From positions 248,001 through 312,000 of the forward strand of contig NZ_JAGIAS010000003.1 in assembly GCF_017744695.1 (NCBI RefSeq): DNA of 64,000 nt, read 5' to 3'. The notes below the pieces were generated by a model. It ran no database searches and was not told where the DNA came from. It saw nothing but the letters and a program-made list of their open reading frames with translations. This DNA is from Dyadobacter sp. (GTDB taxonomy: Bacteria; Bacteroidota; Bacteroidia; Cytophagales; Spirosomataceae). A program made the translations under genes and the position numbers. Below are positions 1 through 8,402 of the stretch, in pieces. How positions within the stretch are numbered: position 1 is the stretch's first letter; each line of letters opens with the position of its first letter.

Positions 1-788
1 TGGTCAGTTATGGGAACATATTCATTTCTCCTGAACACGGGGAGCTGGCCAGCGGACTGGTCGGTGACGGACGATTGGCAGAGCCGGAAAATATCATCAA
101 AGTCCTCGACGCGCATTTCTCACAACGGCCTGCTGCCCGCTCCAAACGCGTCCTGATTACCGCCGGCCCGACGGTCGAACCGCTCGATCCGGTACGGTTC
201 ATCAGCAACCGCTCGTCGGGCAAAATGGGATACGCCATCGCGGAAGCGTTTGCGGCCGCAGGCGCGTATGTAACGCTTGTAAGCGGGCCCACCCACCTGA
301 AAGCGTCTAATTCCAATATCCGGACAATTCCTGTCGAAACTGCCAGCCAGATGTTCAATGCAGCAAAGGAGAACTTCGAAGCTCATGATCTGATTATTTT
401 CGCCGCGGCAGTAGCCGATTATACACCACGCCATGTCGCAGATCAGAAAATCAAAAAGCAGGGTGATAGTATGACGCTGGACCTGGCCAAAACAACCGAT
501 ATCGCAGGCACCTTGGGTGCAATGAAACGACCAGGGCAAACGATCATCGGCTTTGCGCTCGAAACAGAGAATGAACTAAACCATGCCGAGGATAAACTTG
601 TGCGAAAAAATTTCGACTACATTGTTTTAAATTCGCTGAAAGATCCCGGGGCCGGTTTTGCACACGATACCAACAAAATAACCGTTATTGACAAGGACAA
701 AAATGTGCAGCAGTTCGACCTTAAATCCAAAGAAGAGGTCGCACAGGACATTCTTAATATCGTACTAGCCAAATGGAGCGAAGCATAA
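1..788 (+). CDS. coaBC: CoaBC, phosphopantothenoylcysteine synthetase/decarboxylase, 3' part
   Basis: Bifunctional coenzyme A enzyme: phosphopantothenate-cysteine ligase plus decarboxylase. The window opens inside the gene, and the reading frame is open from base 3 (visible part 261 aa). The first visible residues include GELASGLVGDGRLAEPE, the end of the decarboxylase half. The CoaB half follows, with ITAGPTVEPLDPVRFISN, the SSGKMG nucleotide-binding loop, AAAVADYTP and the KIKK lysines. A TTG at base 75 could be mistaken for a start, but homology continues upstream of it. The stop codon overlaps the start of the next gene by 16 nt, so the two are probably translationally coupled. Confidence 0.96.
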   Translation, partial: VSYGNIFISPEHGELASGLVGDGRLAEPENIIKVLDAHFSQRPAARSKRVLITAGPTVEPLDPVRFISNRSSGKMGYAIAEAFAAAGAYVTLVSGPTHLKASNSNIRTIPVETASQMFNAAKENFEAHDLIIFAAAVADYTPRHVADQKIKKQGDSMTLDLAKTTDIAGTLGAMKRPGQTIIGFALETENELNHAEDKLVRKNFDYIVLNSLKDPGAGFAHDTNKITVIDKDKNVQQFDLKSKEEVAQDILNIVLAKWSEA

Positions 789-1699
789 AACTACTGATCC
801 TGACTATCCCACTCCTTTTAGGGGCGCTCGTGCAACGTGCGTATGCGCAGGAATTTCAGTTTACCGTCAATCTCAACTACGAACAACTGGTAGCCCAGCA
901 AAAGACCGACCCGCAATCGATGAGCCAGTTGCAGACCTACATGAATGATTTTCTGAACAACACACGTTGGACCAACGACCAGTTTGCGAAGGAAGAGAAG
1001 ATCAAATGCAAGCTCAATGTGAACCTCACCCGCTCGCTGGCGCAGGGAAATTACGAGGGCAATGCACAACTGATAGTCTCCCGCCCGGTTTATGGCTCGA
1101 CCTATGAAACCGTGCTGTTCACCTACGTGGATAAAAATTTCACATTTACCTACCTGCCCAGCACTCAGTTGTATTTTAACGAAAACAGCTATACAGAAGA
1201 GCTTCCGTACATTCTGGCATTTTATGCCAACATCGCGCTGATTTTCGACTACGATTCTTTCAGCAAAATGGGCGGGTCACCTTATGTACAGAAGGCCTTC
1301 AACCTGGTGAACCTGGCTAGAAACTCCTCCCCCAACAAACGTGGCTGGGACTCGAATGGTGATACTAAAAACCGCTATTGGTTGATCGAGAATCTTCAAA
1401 GTCAACAATTTACCCCCTTCCGAGAGGGAATGTACAAATACTATCGCCAGGGCCTCGACGTTGCCACTCAGAATCCGGCTGAGACTCGCGCGAAAGTGCT
1501 TGAATTCCTGAACACCATTAAAGAAGTGAACCAACTTCGCCCAGCGAGTGTGGTGGTCAATTCATTTTTTGATGCTAAATCAGACGAGTTGTATAAAATA
1601 ATGATCGAAGGATTACCGGAACAACGCACACAGGCCTACTCTTTGCTGGTTAATCTCGACCCTTCGAAAACCCAGCTGTACCAGAAGCTATCTATGTAG
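773..1699 (+). CDS. DUF4835 family protein (PorD-like)
   Basis: 308 aa with a clear Sec signal peptide (about residues 1-25, ending AYAQ), so exported to the periplasm or outer membrane. The N-terminal QEFQFTVNLNYEQL and the overall length fit DUF4835, which is annotated as type IX secretion protein PorD in many Bacteroidota. The recurring coaBC - DUF4835 - recN order supports the call. The ATG lies inside the end of coaBC (16-nt overlap). The molecular function in type IX secretion is not visible here; the family assignment is from recognition, not a search. Confidence 0.85.
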   Translation: MERSIKLLILTIPLLLGALVQRAYAQEFQFTVNLNYEQLVAQQKTDPQSMSQLQTYMNDFLNNTRWTNDQFAKEEKIKCKLNVNLTRSLAQGNYEGNAQLIVSRPVYGSTYETVLFTYVDKNFTFTYLPSTQLYFNENSYTEELPYILAFYANIALIFDYDSFSKMGGSPYVQKAFNLVNLARNSSPNKRGWDSNGDTKNRYWLIENLQSQQFTPFREGMYKYYRQGLDVATQNPAETRAKVLEFLNTIKEVNQLRPASVVVNSFFDAKSDELYKIMIEGLPEQRTQAYSLLVNLDPSKTQLYQKLSM

Positions 1700-1711
1700 C
1701 AGAACAATTCG

Positions 1712-1966
1712 ATGAGTAAACGATTGATACGGGTTACGCCCGGTGAGATAAAAAGCAAACAGGGCATTTTAGAAAAACAGCCGCTCAATGCCATCCTTTT
1801 TAATGGCAATACCATTTTCGGCAGATTAGTATCCGTTGGCGCCTCAGAGCTCGTATTGAAAGATACCCGTGATCACCAGCATCGGATAGCACTTTCCGAT
1901 TTATACGAGGTGGTTTATGATGACGACCAAGACATTGTACCACCCAGCAGGCACGCTACTTTATAA
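1712..1966 (+). CDS. Small protein with an Sm/Hfq-like pattern
   Basis: 84 aa, starting 13 nt after the DUF4835 stop and ahead of recN. Residues about 22-70 read like an Sm fold: a short basic N-terminal helix, then LNAILFNGNTIFGRL (cf. Sm1, with a central NG and a G before the second hydrophobic strand), SELVLKD, and HRIALSDLYEVVYD as a last strand pair. This is pattern recognition only. No canonical Hfq KH motif is present. It could be an RNA-binding LSm protein or an unrelated small beta-barrel. There is no signal peptide, so it is cytosolic. Confidence 0.7.
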   Translation: MSKRLIRVTPGEIKSKQGILEKQPLNAILFNGNTIFGRLVSVGASELVLKDTRDHQHRIALSDLYEVVYDDDQDIVPPSRHATL

Positions 1967-2055
1967 AATTCGGGCAACTTCCTCTTATATTTCCTAATTG
2001 GGAAGATCATGCCTATATTCGTATCGGAGACGACCTTGATCCCCTTCATCATTGC

Positions 2056-2081
2056 CAGATTGCATCATCTCCGGCAATCTG
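2056..2081 (+). promoter_or_regulatory. Hairpin ahead of recN
   Basis: An 8-bp perfect inverted repeat, CAGATTGC (2056-2063) and GCAATCTG (2074-2081), with a 10-nt spacer lies 15 bp before the chosen recN start. It could be an operator or an mRNA hairpin. No T-run follows, so a terminator is unlikely. Confidence 0.35.
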
Positions 2082-2096
2082 CTGCCTAAATTAGAC

Positions 2097-3752
2097 ATGC
2101 TTTCTAATTTACTGATCAAAAACTACGCGCTGATAAAGCACCTAGAAATGTCCCCCGATCCCGGCCTGAACATCATTACAGGCGAAACGGGTGCCGGTAA
2201 ATCCATTATGCTTGGTGCAATAGGCTTGTTGCTCGGAAACAGGGCGGATGCAAAATCACTGTACGACAGCGCTGAGAAATGTGTGATCGAAGGCACGTTC
2301 AACCTGGCGGGTTATGATCTGGCGCCCAACTTCGAAGACGAAAATCTCGACTTTGCGGATGAATGCATCGTACGGCGTGAAATCTCGGCAGCTGGCAAGT
2401 CCAGGGCATTCATCAATGATACGCCTGTCAATCTGGAAACCCTGCGCAAAATCGGCATGCAACTGCTCGATGTCCATTCGCAGCATGATTCGATATTGCT
2501 TGGCAACAATGAGTTTCAATTGCGTGTGGTAGATTCCTACGCAGAAAATGCGGATCTACTCAAAACATATCAATCCGATTTTAATGCCTACCGCGAAGCT
2601 GTAAAAGCTTTTGACGAGCTGAAAAGGCAGGCACACCAGCTCCGCAAGGAATTCGATTATGATCAGTTTCTGTTTCAGGAATTGAATAATGCCGGTTTGA
2701 AGGCCGATGAGCAGGAAAAGCTAGAACAGGAGCTAACGATCCTGGAAAATGCCGTGGAGATCAAAGAAAAACTCCAATTGGCGCACGCTTACCTGGATAA
2801 TCCCGAAAACTCGGCCCTTGATTTGTTGAAAAGTGCGGTGAGCTCGCTCACACAAGCGTCGCGACTTGTCAATGAATATGACATCCTGCGCCAACGTGCC
2901 CAAAGCGCACTCATTGAACTCCGCGATCTGGCCGAAGAAATTGATCAGGTGAATGGCAATATAGAGCTTGATTCGGCACGAACCGAGGTGGTTCAGGAAC
3001 GTCTGGACCTCATTTACTCACTGCTCAAAAAGCACCAGGTATCGGCCATCTCGCAGTTGCTGGACATTGAAGCCGGCTTACAGGGCAAACTGAGCATAGT
3101 CATGAACCTGGATGAAGACATCGCTGCCGCTGAAAAGAAAGTCGCGCAGACGCACGACAAGATGCTCGCCGGCGCAAAAGTGCTCTCTGACAGACGTAAA
3201 AAAGTAACCAAAGCCATTGAAAAGCTCATCCTTGACAGGCTGTTCGAATTGGGGATCCCTAATGCATCTCTCAGTATTCAGATCAACGAAACCGCACCAA
3301 CATCGAGCGGAATCGACTCTGCGACGTTCCTTTTCAGCGGTAACAAGGGCATTATTCCGCAAGAATTGAAATTAGTTGCCTCCGGTGGGGAATTTTCCCG
3401 GCTGATGATGGTTATTAAGTATATACTCGCCGACAAACGAAAGTTGCCGACCATTATTTTCGACGAAATCGATACCGGGGTTTCCGGCGAGATCGCCAAA
3501 AAGATGGGAAAAATGATGCAAAATATGGCTGTAAACCACCAGATTATCGCCATTACCCATTTGCATCAGATTGCCAGCAGCGGCGATGCGCACTATTTCG
3601 TCTATAAAGATCACTCCTCCGACAGAACAGTCAGCAGGATTAAAAAACTCACCATCGATGAACGTGTACAGGAGATCGCCCAGATGATCGGCGGGCACAA
3701 TCCGTCGGAAGCCGTGCTGCATAATGCACGCGAAATGATCCTGAGGGATTGA
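2097..3752 (+). CDS. recN: DNA repair protein RecN
   Basis: 551-aa SMC-like ATPase acting in recombinational repair of double-strand breaks in the cytosol. Start chosen at ATG 2097 (MLSNLLIKNYALIKHLEM), the usual RecN N-terminus; an in-frame TTG at 2052 would add 15 residues without homology. Walker A GETGAGKS lies at about residues 29-36, long coiled coils fill about 150-370, the ABC signature region is SGGEFSRL, and Walker B is IIFDEIDTGVSG near residue 455, followed by AITHLHQIA. Length matches the family. No terminator is visible between it and the downstream lipoprotein gene. Confidence 0.97.
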   Translation: MLSNLLIKNYALIKHLEMSPDPGLNIITGETGAGKSIMLGAIGLLLGNRADAKSLYDSAEKCVIEGTFNLAGYDLAPNFEDENLDFADECIVRREISAAGKSRAFINDTPVNLETLRKIGMQLLDVHSQHDSILLGNNEFQLRVVDSYAENADLLKTYQSDFNAYREAVKAFDELKRQAHQLRKEFDYDQFLFQELNNAGLKADEQEKLEQELTILENAVEIKEKLQLAHAYLDNPENSALDLLKSAVSSLTQASRLVNEYDILRQRAQSALIELRDLAEEIDQVNGNIELDSARTEVVQERLDLIYSLLKKHQVSAISQLLDIEAGLQGKLSIVMNLDEDIAAAEKKVAQTHDKMLAGAKVLSDRRKKVTKAIEKLILDRLFELGIPNASLSIQINETAPTSSGIDSATFLFSGNKGIIPQELKLVASGGEFSRLMMVIKYILADKRKLPTIIFDEIDTGVSGEIAKKMGKMMQNMAVNHQIIAITHLHQIASSGDAHYFVYKDHSSDRTVSRIKKLTIDERVQEIAQMIGGHNPSEAVLHNAREMILRD

Positions 3753-3782
3753 CATACACCTATTCGGTTAAATCCATTTACT

Positions 3783-4220
3783 ATGAAAAACCTTATCCTT
3801 CTATCGTTCCTTATTATACTCTGCTTTGCGTGCGGGAAAGACAAAGACCAGGAAAAACTCGCAGGCCTTGAAACCGAAGTGCTGGCCATCCACGATGAAG
3901 TAATGCCTCAGCAGGAAGATATCATGAGCCTGAAATCGCAACTTTCTAAAAAAATCCAGGGAATCGACAGTCTTCAGAATGTGGGGGTTAGCAGCAATAC
4001 CATGGCCGAACAACGCATCAAGGCAGTCGACCTGAATCAAAAACTGGCCGATGCCGACCAACTTATGATGGACTGGATGCATGCTTACCGCGGCGATTCG
4101 GCCAAGAAACTGGAACCCAAAGAAGCTCTCCTTTATTTTGAAAAAGAAAAGGAAAGGATATTGCTCGTCAAGCAAGCCACTTTGAAATCGATTCAAGAGG
4201 CAAAAACATTTTTAGAATAA
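3783..4220 (+). CDS. Lipoprotein of unknown function
   Basis: 145 aa. A signal peptide ends in a lipobox (CFACG), so it is probably a lipid-anchored envelope protein. The remainder is charged and helical with likely coiled coil (about residues 25-135) and no catalytic motif that I recognise. It sits 8 nt upstream of the SCO1 gene and 30 nt downstream of recN, so it is likely co-transcribed with SCO1 and the cytochrome. A role in copper or cytochrome assembly would be only guilt by association. Confidence 0.8.
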   Translation: MKNLILLSFLIILCFACGKDKDQEKLAGLETEVLAIHDEVMPQQEDIMSLKSQLSKKIQGIDSLQNVGVSSNTMAEQRIKAVDLNQKLADADQLMMDWMHAYRGDSAKKLEPKEALLYFEKEKERILLVKQATLKSIQEAKTFLE

Positions 4221-4227
4221 CCCGTTT

Positions 4228-4890
4228 ATGAATTCGAAAATAAAATCAATCCTTTTCCATTCCCTGTTTATCTCCGGTTCGCTGACGGCCATTATCGGCT
4301 GCGGTGATTCGGATAATAAACTGCCGATCCTGGGAGAGCGCGACGTGGTGAAGAAGACTGTGGATGGAAAGGAGGTTATTGACACCATTTATAACAAGAT
4401 CCCGAAATTCGCATTTGTTAACCAATACGGCGACACCATTACCGAGAAAATTGTCGAGAACAAGATTTACGTAACCGACTTTTTCTTCACTACGTGCCCT
4501 ACCATTTGCCCGGTTATGAAAAAACAAATGGTAAAGGTTTATGAAGCCTACAAAGGTAATCCGGATGTGATGATCCTCTCCCACTCCATTGATCCCGAAC
4601 ACGACACGCCGGCGGTACTGAATCAGTTTGCCAAGGATTTGGGTGTGGAAGGCCAACAATGGCAGTTTCTGACCGGCGACAAAGCCCGGATTTATGAAAT
4701 CGGCCAAAAGAACTATATGTCCACCGCCAAAGAAGATACCACCGTGCAGGGCGGGTATATCCACAGCGGCGCGTTCATCCTCGTCGACAAGGAGAAGCAC
4801 GTGCGGGGTATGTACGACGGCACCACTGAGGAGGGGACAAAGAAACTGCTCAAGGACATGGAACGGTTACTGGCTGAATACAAGAAATGA
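4228..4890 (+). CDS. SCO1/SenC family copper chaperone-like protein
   Basis: 220 aa. SCO proteins are membrane-tethered thioredoxin-fold proteins that deliver copper to, or reduce cysteines of, cytochrome oxidase CuA. Seen here: an N-terminal lipoprotein-type signal (AIIGCG), the copper/redox motif FTTCPTICPVM (CxxxC) and the distal histidine in GGYIHSGAF. Length is typical. It overlaps the downstream cytochrome c gene by 4 nt (ATGA), implying translational coupling and a shared respiratory job. Confidence 0.93.
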   Translation: MNSKIKSILFHSLFISGSLTAIIGCGDSDNKLPILGERDVVKKTVDGKEVIDTIYNKIPKFAFVNQYGDTITEKIVENKIYVTDFFFTTCPTICPVMKKQMVKVYEAYKGNPDVMILSHSIDPEHDTPAVLNQFAKDLGVEGQQWQFLTGDKARIYEIGQKNYMSTAKEDTTVQGGYIHSGAFILVDKEKHVRGMYDGTTEEGTKKLLKDMERLLAEYKK

Positions 4891-5324
4891 GATTCCCACA
4901 ATTGAATCGCGGCGCGACGGTCCACATGCTCACATTACTGATGCTCGGGCTGGCATCATGCCGCAGTTCGGAAGAACTGAAAAGCGAACAGTACTTTGTG
5001 ACCGGGCAGCAATTGTACATGACGCATTGCGCTAACTGCCATCAAATGGAAGGTAATGGGATGTCGAACCTCTACCCTCCCATTGCCGGCTCTCCAATTC
5101 TTTCCGATAAGGCACGCGTAGCCTGCATTATCCAGTATGGTATGAGCGACACCATCGTCGTGAACGGCAAGAAATTCAGCAGGCCAATGCCGCCCAATCC
5201 TAAATTAACGGAAATTGAGATTGCGGAAATCGTCAGTTTTATGTCAATGAAATGGGGAAAGGACAGCGTTTACACGCCGATCGAAGTTGTGCACAAGGCA
5301 TTGGCAGAATGCAAGGCTGATTAG
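4887..5324 (+). CDS. Class I c-type cytochrome, lipoprotein
   Basis: 145 aa with a lipoprotein-like leader (LGLASC) and one heme-attachment site, CANCHQ, at about residues 48-53. The RPMPPN segment near residue 110 is a candidate for the axial methionine, and LTEIEIAEIVSFM is the usual C-terminal helix. It is a likely periplasmic electron carrier. Its ATGA overlap with SCO1 suggests a role with a terminal oxidase. Its 3' end overlaps the convergent lptC by 4 nt. Confidence 0.92.
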   Translation: MRFPQLNRGATVHMLTLLMLGLASCRSSEELKSEQYFVTGQQLYMTHCANCHQMEGNGMSNLYPPIAGSPILSDKARVACIIQYGMSDTIVVNGKKFSRPMPPNPKLTEIEIAEIVSFMSMKWGKDSVYTPIEVVHKALAECKAD

Positions 5325-5899
5325 AAGCCATTTGAAATGACTGTACCGGTCATTTTCCGCAGTTTAATCCGCGAAAAGTCCTGCTCCGCGTCCATTCCAA
5401 CCGCATTGGTCACTTCGGGTGATTGGGTGTTTACGATTTTTAATGGCTTATCCGTAAAAACCTTGCGAGTCCCAGGGCTCCAATTGAGCTCGGTTGTGGT
5501 CAGAATTTGATGGTCTTGCAATTTTACGACGCGCACATGTCCCTTTACAATATACACGTCCGCGTTGCGGTCGTACCTGCCTGAATCCGAGCGTAGCGTA
5601 GTCACGACCGTTCCCAGCGAATCAAAAAAACTGATATTGACCGAGTCTGGAAAAACCCGGGTTTCATTCTGGTAGGTTAATGATCTGGGTGTTTTAACAT
5701 ACACTTTCATATTGCCCTGTTCGCTGTATTTCACCACCAGGTCGTTGACAATTTCAATCGGCCCATTGTAAACCGCCCCGATTTTATCCGTTTTGGGTTC
5801 ACAGGCAACGAAAAACAATGCGCAAAGTGCCAGAATACAAAAAGGAGATAAGTAACTATCTCCTTTGGAAAAAAACTTTTGAATGCTTTTGCTAAGCAT
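5321..5899 (-). CDS. lptC: LPS export ABC transporter periplasmic protein LptC
   Basis: 192 aa. LptC bridges the inner-membrane LptBFG complex to LptA for lipopolysaccharide transport. The N-terminus has a hydrophobic segment ending FFVAC (lipobox-like). The body follows the LptC pattern in Bacteroidota: FPDSVNISFFDS, LRSDSGRYDRNADVY, VKGHVRV and TTELNWSP, a repeated beta-strand jellyroll. It is the last gene of a coaX - outer membrane protein - lptC operon (13-nt gap). Confidence 0.9.
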   Translation of the reverse strand: MLSKSIQKFFSKGDSYLSPFCILALCALFFVACEPKTDKIGAVYNGPIEIVNDLVVKYSEQGNMKVYVKTPRSLTYQNETRVFPDSVNISFFDSLGTVVTTLRSDSGRYDRNADVYIVKGHVRVVKLQDHQILTTTELNWSPGTRKVFTDKPLKIVNTQSPEVTNAVGMDAEQDFSRIKLRKMTGTVISNGF

Positions 5900-5911
5900 A
5901 GGACTGCCCGT

Positions 5912-7201
5912 TTAATCGATCCTTCTCTTCTCAAACCATCTTTCCAGGAGCGTCACACCCAGCACTACGCGCCCGTAACGCTCACGAATCGCTCCGCCCG
6001 AGTTGGTACCACGCTGCCCTCCTACGAATGCAATCGAAAGGAAGTTGGCAAAACCACGGCCCATCGGGAAAGTAAATCCGAGACTGACATTTGTATCGTT
6101 AACTTTCGTATTGCCCACCACATACGGCGTGTTGCCTGTGCTGAAACCGACACGATAACGAACGTTGTTAAAATAATTAAGTGAAGCAAAACGTGGAATA
6201 TATTCCGCACCAACATGAAGGCGATTCACGTCTCTCAGCGCTTCATTTACATTTCCGAAACCTCTGTACTGAGACCAGGACTGGTGACTGTAATCCACAG
6301 AAACAGTCATTTTGAAAGGCCACTCAAGGCTTGCTCCTACCTGATATTGTTCAGGTACTTTCATAGAACCGCCCAGGTTGTTTTCCAGCGTATCCGGTGT
6401 TGCAACAGGGAATGAGCCTTGCGTAAGCTCAAATGAAGTCGTTTTGGTAGCATTCAAAGAAGTACTGAAACTATACGCACCGCCAAGGTTCAGGTTCAGC
6501 TTGTTCTCTTTTTTGATAGGAATCCTGACCGTACCTCCGGCACGGAAAGCAATATCGGAATAGGTATTGCGCTCATTTAGGCTTACAATATAGTCGGACG
6601 GCACACCATTAACATAAAGCATTACGTCCGACGCTCTCCGCACGTTGCCAAAAAAGTAGCTGCTTTCAAGACCCAGACTTACATACCGGCCAATCTGAAA
6701 TGAGTTGACCAATGAAGCTTTGTTGACGCCTCCTTTCCCCGAAACTGTATATTGCGCAACGCCTGGCGAACCGGCAACAGGACGTGTAAACGTGTTCTCA
6801 AAATCGATGAAGCTGTAAGGCTTCAAATTGGCGCCGATTACCCATCTCGGTGTGATTGGAAACGACAACGACAGATATGCCAGGTTCCCCCCTGCATTCC
6901 GCTGACTCAGATTCCCGGAAGCAATGTCTTTATATTGCCCGATCAGGCCTACATCCAGGGTAGTGAACCTGTTACGCACCCAGAGTGCCGGGTTCAGGTT
7001 GTTGATCTGGAACCCGCTTCCCGTGGCGACGCCGGCTCCACCCATACCAGTATTATCGGAATATGCATCTCCGTAAAACTCCCCCATACCGAGCGATGAA
7101 TACGGAGAATTGCCCAATCCTTGTGCTTTTGCAAGATTTGTACAACCCCAACCGAGTGTAATGGCAAGCGTGACTATTCCTATTCTACTGTAAAGAGACA
7201 T
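5912..7201 (-). CDS. Outer membrane beta-barrel protein (OmpP1/FadL-like)
   Basis: 429 aa with a Sec signal peptide ending AKAQ. The mature start GLGNSPYSSLGMGEFYGDA, the NNLNPALW motif and alternating amphipathic strands to a final VVLGVTLLERWF fit a transport-type outer membrane barrel, often found beside coaX in Cytophagales. The substrate is unknown. It overlaps the coaX 3' end by 17 nt and precedes lptC by 13 nt. C-terminal residues are charged (EKRRID) rather than ending in an aromatic. Confidence 0.8.
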   Translation of the reverse strand: MSLYSRIGIVTLAITLGWGCTNLAKAQGLGNSPYSSLGMGEFYGDAYSDNTGMGGAGVATGSGFQINNLNPALWVRNRFTTLDVGLIGQYKDIASGNLSQRNAGGNLAYLSLSFPITPRWVIGANLKPYSFIDFENTFTRPVAGSPGVAQYTVSGKGGVNKASLVNSFQIGRYVSLGLESSYFFGNVRRASDVMLYVNGVPSDYIVSLNERNTYSDIAFRAGGTVRIPIKKENKLNLNLGGAYSFSTSLNATKTTSFELTQGSFPVATPDTLENNLGGSMKVPEQYQVGASLEWPFKMTVSVDYSHQSWSQYRGFGNVNEALRDVNRLHVGAEYIPRFASLNYFNNVRYRVGFSTGNTPYVVGNTKVNDTNVSLGFTFPMGRGFANFLSIAFVGGQRGTNSGGAIRERYGRVVLGVTLLERWFEKRRID

Positions 7202-7907
7202 TATATGTTAAAATTCTGTTCAATCCTATTAAAACCAGTTCCGGCACCGCAAAGATGGGTGGTTTCAAGCTACTTTCAAAAAAAGCAGCATCCCCACCGC
7301 ATAATACTACGCGCAAAGTCGGGTAATTGTGTCGGTATCTTTCAATAATTCCTTCGATTTCAGCAAGGGTGCCATTCATCACACCGCTCTGCATGGCCTG
7401 ACGGGTGCTTTTTCCGATCAAATCAGGCGCTTTTTCAGGCTCGAAAAGTGGAAGTCTTTTAGTAAACGTATGCATCGCATTGAATCGCATTCGCACACCG
7501 GGAGAAATTAACCCGCCCTGAAATGCGGCATGACGGTCAATGAGGTCATAGGTAATGCAGGTCCCCATATCGATCACCACGAGATCTTCGTCGGGAAAAA
7601 GATAATTCGCGCCCGCGGCGGCGGCGATCCGGTCGGCGCCCAGGGTCTGCGGGGTGTCATAATGCTTGGTAATCGGAAGGGGCGTATCGGGCGTTAATCC
7701 TATTACCTGAACCGAAGCCCCCAAAGCCTGCTGAAACTCTTCCTGCGTCCGACCTACCGACGAAAAAAAAAGGTACTCCGGCAGTTCTGCCCTGACGTTC
7801 CGGATCAATTCCGGGAATTCCAGGTGCGTCGTATATCGTATAAGTTTTTCCCCCTCGAACCATCCGATCTTCGAAAAGGTATTCCCGGAATCCACAACAA
7901 TATTCAT
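7185..7907 (-). CDS. coaX: Type III pantothenate kinase
   Basis: 240 aa; ATP + pantothenate to 4'-phosphopantothenate, the first CoA step. Start chosen at ATG 7907 (MNIVVDSGN), giving the family N-terminus; a TTG three codons upstream is possible. Motifs: DSGNTFSKIG (phosphate-binding), LGADR, DMGTCITYD and GGLISPGV. First gene of the operon with the outer membrane protein and lptC. Together with coaBC 7 kb away, this window carries two CoA-pathway genes. Confidence 0.95.
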   Translation of the reverse strand: MNIVVDSGNTFSKIGWFEGEKLIRYTTHLEFPELIRNVRAELPEYLFFSSVGRTQEEFQQALGASVQVIGLTPDTPLPITKHYDTPQTLGADRIAAAAGANYLFPDEDLVVIDMGTCITYDLIDRHAAFQGGLISPGVRMRFNAMHTFTKRLPLFEPEKAPDLIGKSTRQAMQSGVMNGTLAEIEGIIERYRHNYPTLRVVLCGGDAAFFESSLKPPIFAVPELVLIGLNRILTYNVSLQ

Positions 7908-8402
7908 AGTCCGCAAAATTCCGATTTTCCCGTCACAAAAACTAAGGCTATAAAGAAGTTGCCGTCCGTTAAATCACTGATTTCGACATATTATCTGACA
8001 TTTTTTGTCATACAAAAACAATAACAACCCGCTTGGCACGGTTTTTAAGCTAAACATTTGGAAATTAAACCATATATGTTTACCTTCGTCCATCCAAGTC
8101 AGTATCGACTCGTAAATCCAAATTCCATCTCGCAGTAACTTCGCACCTCAGCGTTATCGAGATTTAAAATCTTGCTGATTTATTGTCAATACTTCCTGTT
8201 TGTACCAGTTACAATTTTCAGATTTGATCCATCAAAGTTTTGCAGTTTGTAAAGCCTTTCGCGCGGGCTTTCGCAATAAATGCTTATCAACCTATCAATG
8301 ACCATCACGTGACTTCAGGGCGCGCAGTCCTGTTTATATCCAATTATATTCACAACCTTATTGTCCAATTGGTAAAGTGACCCTTTACTTTCCATTTTCT
8401 GT
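7908..8402. other. 495-bp divergent intergenic region, coaX/rho
   Basis: No coding region is visible. It must hold the promoters of coaX (-) and rho (+). No clear TAnnTTTG match was found on the rho side; the nearest is AAGTTTTG near 8236. The spacer before rho is long for this gene-dense genome, which leaves room for a structured 5' leader. A TGACA-N5-TGTCA dyad is listed separately. Confidence 0.5.
7996..8010. promoter_or_regulatory. TGACA-N5-TGTCA dyad
   Basis: Perfect 15-bp dyad (TGACA, five T, TGTCA) about 90 bp upstream of coaX. Operator-like, but short enough to occur by chance. Confidence 0.25.

Noticed and set aside
75..77. TTG as the start of coaBC
   Set aside because: Conserved CoaBC sequence continues upstream to the window edge; the gene is simply cut.
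8033..8051. TTGGCACGG-type sigma-54 promoter in the coaX/rho gap
   Set aside because: The -24 half fits, but the GG to GC distance is off by two bases and the -12 element is poor.
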